A stretch of 64,000 bases of DNA from Macrolepiota albuminosa (Eukaryota; Basidiomycota; Agaricomycetes; Agaricales; Agaricaceae). This document shows positions 53,451 through 64,000 of this stretch, in pieces. The DNA is taken from the NCBI GenBank assembly GCA_027475525.1, contig JAMWFC010000037.1, positions 1,059,419-1,123,418 of the forward strand, given 5' to 3'. The position numbers were made by a program, and so were the translations under genes. The notes beneath the pieces were generated by a model. That model was given only the letters and a program-made list of their open reading frames with translations, ran no database searches and had not been told where the DNA came from. Position 1 is the stretch's first letter, and each line of letters opens with the position of its first letter.

Positions 53451-53781
53451 CCAGCTTGAACTACTCCCAAATATATCTAAACATGGTCACATGACTTTGT
53501 TTATATTCCCACATGCAACCTACTCTTTATTTCTGAGTAAAATAGGGATAAACCTGAAAAATTAGAGATGCTCAAAAAACTGTCCCAATGAGTGAATATT
53601 TTAAAATGGCTATTGCTCCATTGGTTTTGATCTTAATTACATAAACCTAGATTCATACTGTAGCTACGATGCCATAGTATTTTACATGATTTAATCAGGA
53701 TTTTACATACTTCCCATCCTTCATGCCAATGTCATCTTTCAAAAAGTATGAAACATTGGGACAGTTTTTTGAGCCACTGTA

Positions 53782-55627
53782 TGTGTAACTGTAATTTGAA
53801 AATAAGTCTATCTGTAGTGCTACAAGTTAGCACCTCTTCTTGTGGCTATAACTAATGGTGGCTTGTCAATAGTGACTGACAGCACATAGATAACAGTGAC
53901 TAACAGCATAACAGCCTATTGGCTACAGCAATTCTAAACTACTTAAAAAATTATATAACCTGCTCACTTTTTAACACAAGTCTGATTGGCCAGGATATTC
54001 TGGTATATGGTCAGAAAAACCTTGACAGATGCTATAATCCTAAAGCGCTATTTCTGGCACTAAATATTATCCCTATTTTTAATAGGCCAAGGTGTCAAGC
54101 TTTAGTATATCTGATCCCATCAACATTAATTTCTATATTTCTGATAGTGGTGCCTTGACAAATAGCAGTGCTTAATATTATTCCCATTCAGAATTGATGA
54201 GGGTTTGGTCAAAACCACCTCTCTGCAGTTGTGCTAATATTATTTCTTTATAAGTCGTGAGTCCTTGGAGTCAATGAATAGCAAATGATAGTTGAGACTT
54301 GTTAAGTGAGCCTGCTTTGAGAAGCAATAGCCAAAGATATCCTGAGTCCAAGAAGGTAGCTTGAGTCTCCAGATTGACAAGTGTCAGTAGGCCTGTATTG
54401 TCCTTTGATGCACTCAGTCTGAGCAGAAGCCTATCAGCACATTAACATGACAGTAATGGCATGGAAACTGCTGTACAGTACATAAAACTTATCTTGGACA
54501 GAGTTGGAGGGGTCCTGGGAGTCTCTGAGAAGGTGCAGAGAAATCCTGGGAGTGCTTGAGGGTTGCTGAAGAGGCCAAGAGGTGCTGAGAGAGTGCCAGA
54601 AATAGAAGTCTCCTGACACTTTGTTTTTCTTGATATCAGAGACTATAACACTGGGCATATAGATGCAGAGAGCAGTGGTCAGCATTGGTTGAGTTGTTTG
54701 CAGTGAAGAGAAGTTGACTGTATAGGTGGCAGTGGCAGTGCTAGTACTATAGACTTCACATGAGGGACTTTTAATATGAAAAAGCTTGCTGCCTTAGTTC
54801 AAAATTTTAGCATATTTCTTTGCTGCTCTTAAGTACTTTCTGCTAGTTTAGAAAGCTGACTTTCCCAATATTAATGTATATAATTATCTGCATTGACAAC
54901 CAAGTTTGATTTGTTAATTTCCAACTAACTGAATTGAGCAAGAGTAATATAAAGTACCTACTATCATTTCTATTATTTCAGAGTCAAAGTTCAGTGCCTG
55001 GGTGTGGAGAGCAAAATCAACGACTTTCTATGGCAAGCTTTTGCCAAATAATTACCATTTAAAATAGGTACCATCACCCTCAAAAAAAATATTAATGGCA
55101 TCAAGCCTTGATCTACCCATCCTGATATGTCATATTGTGCACATGACTTACGATATCGGAACACTGCTGCTTATCCTGACCTATACAGAAGAGTTGTTCC
55201 TCCTTTCACTCGCAAATCAGGATCGTCGACTCTCAAAATCTGCTCCTTTGAGAGATATTACCGCTGTCCCAACTCCCAACTGCAGGAAGAAAACACCAAA
55301 CATACTGGATGAGTTCTGTTTCTAGTTGGTCCAAGTAGGAATTGCAAGAAGACGGTTTGTGGAGGGATGAAACAGATGAAAAACAAGCATGAACCAAGTT
55401 GCTGATGAATAAGTCGAAGTGTGGATAATTGAAACAGGCGCACTGCAGGAAGGCAGTCACGGGTGGGGGAAAAGTTATTTCTTCGCTATTGAGGTGTGAG
55501 AGAAAAAACAGATTGAGAGATTTATTGACATGCTAAGTGTTCAAGGAGGACGCCCTGCGCAGTGCATTCCGAAACACCAGAGAAATCAAGACGGACGTAT
55601 GCACCGCGTTTTGAAGATCTAGTGGTG
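53782..55627. other. AT-rich intergenic/repeat DNA
   Basis: No supported gene. A purine-rich tract near 54500-54600 has repeated TGAGAG and GGTGCTG-like words. Around 55100-55320 a plus-strand stretch looks faintly protein-like in two frames (TRKSGSSTLKICSFERYYRCP) and may be a relic. Confidence 0.4.
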
Positions 55628-57465
55628 TATCTGTCAAATACACAGAAATCGAGGGAGGAATAGGTTCAATAATGGGGAGAGTGAATTGATCAGGTCCCAG
55701 AAGAGGTAGTGATTTCCGGGCAAAATAGGCGCGTGAGAAGGTTGGTCGTTATTTATGTGTAGAACGATCTCAAAATAAGGCTTTGTTGTGCTCTGCTTTC
55801 AAACAGCTGACCGTCTTTCTATTGTCCATCTCGAGGGTTCAACTTTGGTAGTCTCGTAATGTAGGCATGCATGCGCCCCTTTTTGAATTGTACAAAGAGC
55901 TCATGTGTCTGTGTGCGTCGGTAGAGAAGTACGGCAACGCGAATGTGGCTCATGAGGCACTGGAAGCCTGATGCCATGTCTGCATCTCAATCATGATGAT
56001 TTACTAATGAGCATAGCTTGTATCTTTCAAACTGGATTCTATCTTTTTCATTCTTTGCGGAGTATATATCATGCAGTGGGACTTATTGAGAAAGGCCTTA
56101 TCAGACGCATACCCCCAGTGACATCCCCACGATGACTCCGGATGAGCGACAAATCATTCTGGACCTTGGGATTTCTCTTTCAATCAATTTTTATCAGTAT
56201 ATCGTTATCATTGTTCTTTATGGTGAGTTCGCTCATTACCACATTCTTCGTTTTTTATTCAGTAGTATTGCAGGGATTTTCTGTCCTTTGGGAATACTTG
56301 CCATACGCTACTCTATACAGTTTGTCCTAAAATTACCGTGATATACTTATGAATGATGACGTATACAATGGACAGGAACTCATCACAGAGGGTAGCCCCA
56401 TGTATAATGCTTTTTGGGATTCTTACTGCAACTGGTCTTCTCATAACTCAATGCGCGAGTCTTGTCTCTCTTCTCAGCTTGGGTTTGGTAGAGAATATCG
56501 GGACGCCCATTGCTGAGAAGCGTCAATCGACAAATCAAAAGCTCCAGCCATGGGATGATGCTAATACTGGGTTCCAGCTTTTCCCAGTAGGTTCTCCTTA
56601 CAATGGGCTGGCATATCTTATTTATCCGATAGCTTCTTGCTAACGACGCGTTGATCATCTGGCGAGCTTGGATACTCTTCTCAAAGATGCGTTGGACTCT
56701 CTATGTGTTAGTGATGCTTTGGTTGATGACAGCTGGTATATCTTGCTTCTAGATGCTTTTCTTCTCATCTCATTATGATGATCCCCAGGTACGGTCCTCA
56801 GTACCATTATCCTCTTCTCCAAACCGTACTACGTCTATTTGCAATATACAAGCTTTGGCTTGACATTTGGGACCAACCTCATAGCCACTTGTTGTATTGG
56901 ATTCATTCTTTGGTGATTAATCTCCAATCTCGTTTGTTTTTTATTTGTCATCTTCCATAGGAGACACCGGAAAGCGTTCAAAGGCCTGAGCCTCATTCCG
57001 GGCAAGAGCAGATCCTGGAAGCTTCTGACGTTGTTATTTGAGATGGGTTTCGTATACTGTCTGCTCCAGGTGTGTTATCACTGGCATAACTATAACTAAC
57101 GTCCTACTCAACTCAAATGTCGTCCAAAGCTTGTTTCATTGATTTCAGTCATTCTGACACAACCATATACCACACCGGCCGCTGAACTGACTTTGTTCCA
57201 GCTTATTATGTACATGTTTTACAACGTCTTTATTATGTTATCTGTATGTCAGACATAATTGCTTGTCATGGCTGGAATTGACATTTTCATAGATGTTGTA
57301 TCCTGTCATTGGGGCATTGGTGACACAGGGACCTTCGATCATGCTGAGTATTCACAAGACTGCATCTTCTGCAGCAGACCCTTCGAAGACGGAACCTGAC
57401 TCACTATTGACGCCTGTGCCATGCGAGTTGCCAGTCGCCATATCATAGATAGAAAATTGCTGTGG
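55628..57465 (+). repeat. Left arm of a large inverted duplication
   Basis: This segment matches the reverse complement of about 59957-61757 along its length, with scattered substitutions and small indels (by eye roughly 10%). It carries upstream sequence and a seven-TM gene. The spacer of about 2.5 kb is single-copy. Confidence 0.8.
56132..57448 (+). CDS. Seven-TM membrane protein (left copy)
   Basis: The start is ATG at 56132 (MTPDERQIILDLGISLSINFYQYIV), with the first intron at about 56223. Later exons are hydrophobic: CIMLFGILTATGLLITQ, NDALIIWRAWILF-like residues at about 56643-56680, further TM segments to about 57330, and a polar tail (SKTEPDSLLTPVPCELPVAIS) with stop 57446-57448. The N-terminal MTPDERQ and the WRAWxL motif mark a membrane-protein family common in mushrooms, often annotated as hypothetical or receptor-like. 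Its ligand is unknown. It has a partner copy on the other arm. Exon borders are only partly traced. Confidence 0.65.
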
Positions 57466-57803
57466 TCGAAATTGCATGTGGTATCGTAAACGACGAATTG
57501 TGTTGGATTTTGACCGCTAAATCCTTGATGATCAAAGTAGAATAGTTGTAGAAGACATCTTGAGGTATACGGCGCAAGACAAGGCAAGATAGCAAAGGAT
57601 GCTCGCTACAGCATCAACGTGGGGCGCGATAATTAATTACGCTGCTTTATTTTGTTTTCCTGTTTGAGTGAATACAGAAGACTGTTATTGTATACAGAGA
57701 AGCTTGAGGATGCTGCTGTGGGTGTGGAGTTATGAAGTGAGCACATAGACACAGGGTATCTGTAATCAATACATATAAAGTTCTATGCCTCGAGTTGGTG
57801 ACG

Positions 57804-58780
57804 TCAGGCGGGTGATGCCAGGCTATTATTAGCTGTGAAATTTCTTGTTGAGTTTTCAGTGCCTGTGCTGTACAAGTAAGAAGCCGTGTTCACATTCTCC
57901 TGTGAGCTGAAGTCCTAATCCCAAGATGTACAAACCCGAAGGAATGAAGAAAAGAGGGACATACCGTCTTATCTTCGTCCTTGACTTCATCAGTTCGATC
58001 AGCCTCGACCTCGTTACAGACGTTGAGGGTATAAAGATAGACGGTCCAAACATATTCCAAGACGCGACGCTCGAGTCCCCACAGTCGGTTTATTGCTTCC
58101 TCGTATGTAACGATATGGGAAGTATACGTCTGTTCATCGGGCATGCCTGTGCCCGTCTCATGCACCTACACAACAGAATGTATATTCAGAGAATGCCTGG
58201 TATTCGCATTTCAAACCTTACACACCGCGTCAGGGGGTATCTGCCCCGCATACCAGAAAGTCATATACTCCCCTGGTACATGTCGACGTCCGCGTCCAGC
58301 GGACCAGTGTGTTATCGTCGTGTATAAGGACTCGGTGTTCAGCCGTTTGCGAGCGCCGGGGTCGGAGGGAGGCGAAGGTGCATGGGTAGGAGTGAAGAGA
58401 GGGAGAAAGCTGGCCCGATAGCCCGACTATCCTGAAACGATCAGAGGAGGGCTACAAGCCACGAGCATACGTACCTCCTCATACGCCTCCCTCAACGCCG
58501 TTGTCTCCAACGATTCCCCGACATCCTTCCGACCACGGGGAAAGAACCAATGTTTTCGTTCGGTATCGTAGACTAATACAAGCTTGTGCGTCGATGGTTG
58601 GATGATGACCATCCCAGCACCGAGCATGAAGTTCTGTGAGGACCAGCCTGAATCGGGAACTTGAGCTGAGGAGTGGGGTGACATCGCTGGACGCGGCGCT
58701 ACGCGAACGGGGAGTTGTGACATCAAAGACCTGAGAGAGAAGAAGGAATTTTTGTTGGAACCGGAAGGAGGCTTGTCCAT
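57804..58780 (-). CDS. Nudix hydrolase
   Basis: The start is ATG at 58780 (MDKPPSG); an upstream ATG at 58816 is possible. The Nudix box is GRKDVGESLETTALREAYEE, matching GX5EX7REUXEE. Exon 1 ends after YEE, and exon 2 begins SGYRASFLPLFTPTHAP. A further intron follows PDAV, then HETGTGMPDEQTYTSHIVTYEEAINRLWG and RVLEYVW. The end is either at 57804 after a last GT..AG intron or at 57890 without it. Nudix enzymes hydrolyse nucleoside-diphosphate-linked compounds; the substrate is not predictable here. The gene sits in the spacer of the inverted duplication, divergent from the next gene. Confidence 0.82.
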
Positions 58781-58989
58781 TATAAGAGTTATTATAGTTG
58801 CGATAAGCAGTGCCACTAGATACTAATATACATCATTTACTTGAGCGTGGGACATTTGACAATCCTTTAGTAGTCTGTCATATCATTCTCTCACCACACG
58901 CTCTCTCACGCGACGGGTGACTGGCTCACCGAGCATCGCTGATTTTCCAAATCTGAAAGAGATATTTGTTTCTTTCTTTCCCGTTCATC

Positions 58990-59463
58990 ATGCCACCTAC
59001 ACAACCTGGGGGTCAGTTTCTCTCACTTTCAGCAATCTTCGAGCCTTTGCCCTAACTCCTTCCAGTTCCTCAAGATTCGCAGCGTCCTCAGCCAATCGGC
59101 AACATACCCCTACTATTCCTCTTCATGACATGTACAATGTGCATCCTATTTCTCATTTGGAGACGTGCAGACTCTCTCAGGCGCGTCGTTGCTCACCAGT
59201 GCGTTTTTTTTGTTCTTTCCTTCTCATAACTTACTATTCGCATTCTCTCGGCTGCCTTCATTTACATTAGACTAAGGACATTTCCGATACCACGATCAGA
59301 GGGCCCCATACGCCTCAGCATTGACGACGGGCCGCCCGCTCGAGAATTCATCGAAGATGATGATGACGATGACGATGATCAGGAACCGTTGCCTCCACCT
59401 CTACCTCTACCCACGAACAAAACTCCAAAGGCAATAGGAGAGACTCACACACAGATGAAGTAA
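58990..59463 (+). CDS. Small single-pass membrane protein with acidic and proline tracts
   Basis: Exons 58990-59011, 59066-59198 and 59271-59463, all in phase; 115 residues. Residues 18-38 form one TM segment (IGNIPLLFLFMTCTMCILFLI) followed by basic WRRADSLRRVV, so the C-terminus is probably cytosolic. The tail holds eight consecutive Asp after FIE and a PLPPPLPLP tract. I do not recognise the family. It is divergent from the Nudix gene with about 209 bp between start codons, so they may share a promoter. Confidence 0.6.
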
Positions 59464-59953
59464 CTTCCTCATCAACCGGACTGGAAATTATTTATGTGCG
59501 TCGTTCCTGATCTTAACAGGCGTGATTTTACTGATTTTGTTCTTTGATTATAGTTATGGACTTTGTTGAATTCCTTATTATACCCTAATTCTCTCCTTGA
59601 TGGTTTCTCTGCGCTATGACAGCAGCTCTGAGTCGTTCTATGTGCGTTTCTCGTGATCTTCTCATTCTGTTCAAGTCACGACGTATGAAACTGGCCAAAC
59701 ACGTGTTTTGCGTATAAAACACCAGGTATGTAAGTCTTACAAGTCAATAAGCATGAAATTGGCCCAGTACATTTTTGAGTCATTACAAACACTAGGTATG
59801 TAAGCTTCGTGCCAATGGGTAGACACGACACTAAAGAATGCACACGATGATTCCTATGATTACTATGTGATACAGGAGCACCTTAAGCATACAAGCGGTA
59901 TTGATGCGAAATGGAAAGTGTTTAAAATGTTTAATAATCTGATTGGAATCAAA
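59464..59953. other. Intergenic with short direct repeats
   Basis: Two related segments (about 59685-59740 and 59745-59805) share GAAACTGGCC/GAAATTGGCC and CACCAGGTATGTAAG/CACTAGGTATGTAAG, a roughly 60-bp degenerate direct repeat. No gene is seen. Confidence 0.5.
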
Positions 59954-61288
59954 CTAGTAATTTTCTATCAACGGTATGGCGACTGGCAAATCGCGTGGAA
60001 TGGGCGTCAATAGTGAATCAGGTTCCGTCTTCATCAAAGGCTCTCCTGCAGAAGATGCAGTTTTGTGAATACTTAACATGATCGAAGGTCCCTGTATCAC
60101 CAATGCCCCAATGACAGGATACAACATCTATGAAAATGTCAATTCCAGCCATACAAGCAATTAGGTCTGACATACAGATAATACGACAAAGACGGTGTAA
60201 AACATGTACATAACGAGCTGGAACAAAGTCAGTTCAGCGGCCGGTGTGGTATATGGTCGTGTTAGAATGACTGATATCAATGAAACAAACTTTGGACGAC
60301 ATTGGACTTGAGTAGGATATTAGTCATGGTTATGCAAGTGACAACGTACCTGGAGCAGACAGTATACGAAACCCACCTCAAATAGCAATGTCAAAATCTT
60401 CCAGGATCTGCTCTTGCCTGGAACGAGGCTCAGCCCTTTGAGTGCTTTACGGTGTCTCCTGTGGAAGATGACGAATAAAAACGAAGGAGATTGGAGATTA
60501 ATCACCAAAGAATGAATCCAATGCAACAAGTGGCTATGAGGTTGGTCCAAATTGTCAAGCCAAAGCCGGTATATATCAAATAGAAGGAGAACGGTTCGGA
60601 AAAGAGAATAATGGCACTGAAGATTGTACCTGAGAGTATCTTAATGAGATGAGAAAAAAAGCATCTAGAAGCAAAAAGATATACCAGCTGTCATCAACCA
60701 AAGCATCACTAACACATAGAGAGTCCAACGCATCTTTGAGAAGAGTATCCGGGCTCGCCAAATGATCAATGCGTCATTAGCAAGAAGCTATCGGATAAAT
60801 AAGATATGCTCGCCCACCGTAAGAAGAACCTACTGGCAAAAGCTGGAATCCAGTGTAAGCACCTAGCCATGGCTGGAGCTTTTTATCTGTCAAAACACGC
60901 TTCTCCGCAATGGGCGTCCCGATATTCTTTACCAAACCCAAGCTGAGAAGAGAGACAAGAGTCCCGCATTGAGTTATGAGAAGACCAGTTGCAGTAAGAA
61001 TCCCAAAGAGCATTATACATGAGGCTACCCTCTGTGATGAGTTCCTGTCCATTGTATACACCATCATTTCACAAGTACATCACGTTAATTTTAGGACAAA
61101 CTGTATAGAGTAGCGTATGGCAAGTATTCCCAAAGGACAAAAAATCCCTGTAATACTACTGAATAAAAACGAAGAATGTGGTAATGATCGAACTCACCAT
61201 AAAGAACGGTGACAACGATATACTGATAAAAATTGATTGAAAGAGAAATCCCAAGGTCCAGAATGATTTGTCGCTCATCGGGAGTCAT
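59954..61288 (-). CDS. Seven-TM membrane protein (right copy)
   Basis: Mirror copy of the gene at 56132-57448. The start is ATG at 61288 with the identical first 24 residues (MTPDERQIILDLGISL). The ending SLLTPIPRDLPVAIP has the stop at 59954-59956, eight residues longer than its partner. Hydrophobic blocks correspond one to one. Both copies are transcribed towards the spacer. Which copy, if either, is intact depends on exon joins I could not all settle. Confidence 0.62.
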
Positions 61289-61757
61289 AGTGGGGATGTC
61301 AGGGGTATGCGTCCGATAAAGCCTTTCTCAATAAGTCCCAATTCATGATATATACTCCACAAAGAATGAGAAAATAGAACCCAGTAGAAAAAAATGAGTC
61401 ATGATCATCAGTTAATCATCATGATTGAGATGCAGAGATGCATCAGGCTTCTAGCGCATCGTGAGTGTCGTACTATGAATTCAATGACAAAGACGCTCAA
61501 GTACCTCGAGATGGCCAATAGAAAGACGATCAGCTGTTTGAAAGCAGAGCATTTATGATTTCGAAACTTCTCAGGATCATTCTACCACGATTAAAGACCT
61601 TCTCGCGCGTCTATTGCGCCCAGAAAGTGCTGCCCTTTCGGGGCCCTAATCAATGCTAGTGACAGGCACAAGATGATACATCACTTACTCTCCACAACTC
61701 CTTCCATTCTTGAACCGATTCCTCCCTCGATTTCTGCGTACTTGACAGATACTATCA
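59957..61757 (-). repeat. Right arm of the large inverted duplication
   Basis: Reverse-complement match to 55628-57465. Matching landmarks include the CAGCTGA..GTCTTTCTATTG..CCATCTCGAGG block (55806 and 61536) and the GAAATCGAGGGAGGAAT block (55648 and 61737). Confidence 0.8.
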
Positions 61758-61886
61758 CATGTACTGGGTTGCAAAGTGTAGCGGTTCGGGTTCCCGTTAT
61801 GGAAAATGACTGGCAGTACCAGAGCCTTGTCCACTCTGCGTAACGGGTCACAGTATAGTAACGATGTTTGTTCTAATGGGACAGGT

Positions 61887-62349
61887 CACTGCTGGCACTG
61901 GAAAGTATTTCCATTGGAAAATGTACAAAAGAAACCTGTTATACCACTTCTATGTGGTATTTACCCAAGAAATATGTAAGCATTTTCTCACCAAAATATT
62001 TAGAAAAATGTTTATCTTTTTCTCAACTGTTTTACAAGGAAAAATGTCACCTTTTGCCACTGTTTTTCTGAAAAAATGCACTATTTCCAGGAAAAGGATG
62101 GTAAAAAAATAGTATTTTTCATTGGGAAAAAGTTGGGAAAAAGGTGAAAATTTTTCTAACTATTTTAGTGGGGAAATATTGATATATTTCTTGGGAAAAA
62201 ACAATGTAGAAGTGGTATAACAGGTTTCTTTTGTACTTTTTCCAATGGAAATACTTTCCAGTGCCAGCAGTGAAAAAACAATGTAGAAGTGGTATAACAG
62301 GTTTCTTTTGTACTTTTTCCAATGGAAATACTTTCCAGTGCCAGCAGTG
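61887..62349. mobile_element. CACTG-ended MITE (copy 2)
   Basis: It begins CACTGCTGGCACTGGAAA and ends TTTCCAGTGCCAGCAGTG, with inverted repeats of about 70 bp at each end (AAAAGAAACCTGTTATACCACTTC and its inverse). It is flanked by a perfect 3-bp duplication, GGT (61884-61886 and 62350-62352), as expected for CACTA-type transposition. The length of 463 bp includes one 77-bp duplication, so it is truly about 386 bp. No transposase. Confidence 0.82.
62195..62348. repeat. Perfect 77-bp tandem duplication 14
   Basis: 62195-62271 equals 62272-62348, at the right terminal repeat of MITE copy 2. Confidence 0.95.
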
Positions 62350-64000
62350 GGTAGTCCAACTAGTTCATCGAGTGCAATTCTGACGTGTTCCATTTTAGGC
62401 AAAACGTTACACAAAGTCACAGGGAGTTGCAAAATGTGGTTTCTCACAAGATTTAGATGTCTGTATCTCTGATCCTTCTGTACTCGAGTTCAATATTACT
62501 AGTGCTCCTGGGATCTCAAAATTCTGGGTGAATTGAATGTGCCATTGTATGGCGATTGCTTGATCAATAAGTAGAATTATATCTCTTTCAGAAAGACTGT
62601 TCCCAGTTTTAATCTTGATGTTATATTTGAACTCCAGATATTAACTACAGGTTGCATACACTATGAGCAAGTCTACTTCAAGTTTTTAGGTGCCCCATGT
62701 GTTGGAACTTGAGTACTCTATATCCTGGCAGATACATAAGTCTACAATCCTCAGTTCAATATATGATGGACTAAGGTAATTACCTGGCAGATACATAAGT
62801 CTAGATAGTACAGTGAACATTATTTACCAAGTGCAAACATGTGACCTTGAAAACTGCTAGCTGCCCAAAACTAAGTGGACGTCCTCACTTGTTTTTTTTT
62901 CTTTGATTGCCTTGCCTTGCATCATACATAGATCAAAAAAGTGTTGTGATCTACCACAATTCCAGCAATCAATTATAGCCACCATAAATGATTGACTACT
63001 CTCATAATAGATCACCAATGTTAAATAATAGACATATATATATTTCACTCTTTCTAATAGACACTCTTGGCCATTTGTATGCAGACTAAGGATAGGTCAG
63101 ATCACCTATTAATTATTAGATATTGAACTCATGAATACTATAGAATCAGATACTTGCTATATTTGCATCTAGATACATATCCATAATTTGCTTGTATGGG
63201 CTGTTGCTGGTATGGCATGTCTGAGATCTACCTTGTCACAAAGCTGACAACTTTTGTTTTCTTTTTTTTGTATGTTATTTTTATTTTTATTTTATTTTTC
63301 CTGTTTTTGAATAAAATGTATATACATGTATGTCTATGTATAATATTGATACAATATGTTGATACTACAATAAAATGTGCAAATTATCTGTATAAATGAC
63401 TACTCTCAGATAAAGTAAGTTAGAGCATGCTCAGAAGAGCTGGAAGGCCTGTCCCAACTCCAACATATGTATTGAGTACATAACTATAGTACAAATTTAT
63501 GCCATGGAAGTGGTGTGAAGGATAGCTACAAATAAAGTAACTAGATCTATTTCTTGGTCATCTTCAATAACATTCCACTCAGCATGAAGACAACTCATCT
63601 AGAGAGCAGTCATCAAGATGAGACTCCACTGAGGGTAGGTCTCATCTGTGCCTTCTCTAGGCATTGTACATATTAACTCAGTACTCTGACTTCTGTCATT
63701 GGTTGCATGAAAACTATGTTTTAATTGCCACCAATGACTGCTTTCAGATAAAGTAACTTTACTGGTAAGTCAAAGCATGCTTGAAAAAGCTGTAAGGCCT
63801 GTCTCAACTCTGACACCTATAGTACAAATTTATGCCTCATTTCTGTCCATTAAATTGCTATTGATGTGAGTGGAACAATTAGATATAGAGGCAAGTAAGG
63901 AATTTTTTTCTTTTTATTAATTAAATTTTACTTTAATCAATATTTTTTTTTCTTTTTTCACAGTATGTGTTATTATTATTTTTCTTTTTTTCTTTTTTTT
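62350..64000. other. AT-rich DNA with local direct repeats
   Basis: No supported gene. A 22-bp word (ACCTGGCAGATACATAAGTCTA) occurs at about 62724 and 62782. A longer degenerate pair lies at about 63395-63470 and 63730-63820 (CAGATAAAGTAA..GCATGCT..AAGGCCTGTC). The window ends in a T-rich low-complexity run. It is probably decayed repeat DNA. Confidence 0.5.

Larger units (their letters stand above)
52020..53779 (-). mobile_element. Tc1/mariner transposon, complete ends, inactive transposase
   Basis: The ends CAGTGGCTCAAAAAACTG and its inverse lie directly inside TA dinucleotides (52018-52019 and 53780-53781), the classical target duplication of Tc1/mariner. Each terminal inverted repeat is about 210 bp and contains the 21-bp motif GCTCAAAAAACTG..CAATG at the outer end and again, inverted, at the inner end. 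The displayed length of 1760 bp includes two 77-bp duplications in the left repeat (52154-52422), so the true length is about 1606 bp. The transposase lies on the minus strand. Confidence 0.9.

Overview
The window looks like nuclear DNA of a mushroom-forming basidiomycete (Agaricomycete). Genes are split by many introns of about 40-70 bp with GT..AG ends. Several families are ones expanded in Agaricomycetes: F-box proteins with a GxWxG-containing C-terminal region, divergent G-alpha subunits, degenerate kinase-fold proteins and seven-TM proteins with a WRAWxL motif. The repeats are Ty3/gypsy chromoviruses, a Tc1/mariner element and CACTA-like MITEs. There is no bacterial-type operon, CRISPR array or intact tRNA/rRNA gene.

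Layout. 1-18.7 kb is a nest of LTR retrotransposons: a broken plus-strand Ty3/gypsy copy (1-4033) ending in a 100-N scaffold gap; a nearly whole minus-strand chromovirus (4809-12443) with Gag, zinc knuckle, protease, RT, RNase H, integrase and chromodomain; a miniature LTR element (12745-13438); a third minus-strand Ty3/gypsy fragment (13497-17312) whose protease region holds two retropepsin domains in tandem; and a truncated repeat-associated ORF (18071-18679). 19-26.6 kb is single-copy: a foldback MITE, a divergent G-alpha gene, an Nhx1-type Na+/H+ exchanger, an Oxa1-type insertase and a DUF202 membrane protein. 28-40 kb holds three F-box genes around the elongation factor eEF1B GEF subunit, then a cyanamide-hydratase-like HD protein. 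40-50 kb has a GPI-anchored cysteine-rich secreted protein, a kinase-like protein without catalytic residues, and an APC/C activator of the Cdc20/Cdh1 family. 51-64 kb is repeat-rich again: a minisatellite, a complete but mutated Tc1/mariner element, a large inverted duplication carrying two convergent seven-TM genes around a Nudix gene and a small acidic membrane-protein gene, a second MITE, and AT-rich DNA.

Two points dominate interpretation. First, fourteen perfect tandem duplications, every one with period exactly 77 bp, lie only in the repeats. They look like uncollapsed k-mer overlaps from assembly and they break several transposon reading frames artificially. Second, the miniature LTR element at 12745-13438 has 204-bp LTRs containing a tRNA-like Pol III module that lacks its anticodon arm. 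After CCA addition, the 3' end of that module would be perfectly complementary over 11 nt to the element's own primer binding site. This is the best candidate here for an undescribed system.

The single-copy genes are ordinary cellular functions (ion exchange, mitochondrial insertion, translation, cell-cycle control, ubiquitin-linked F-box proteins) and do not form one pathway. Exon coordinates are given where frames could be joined by hand; other joins are marked as unresolved.
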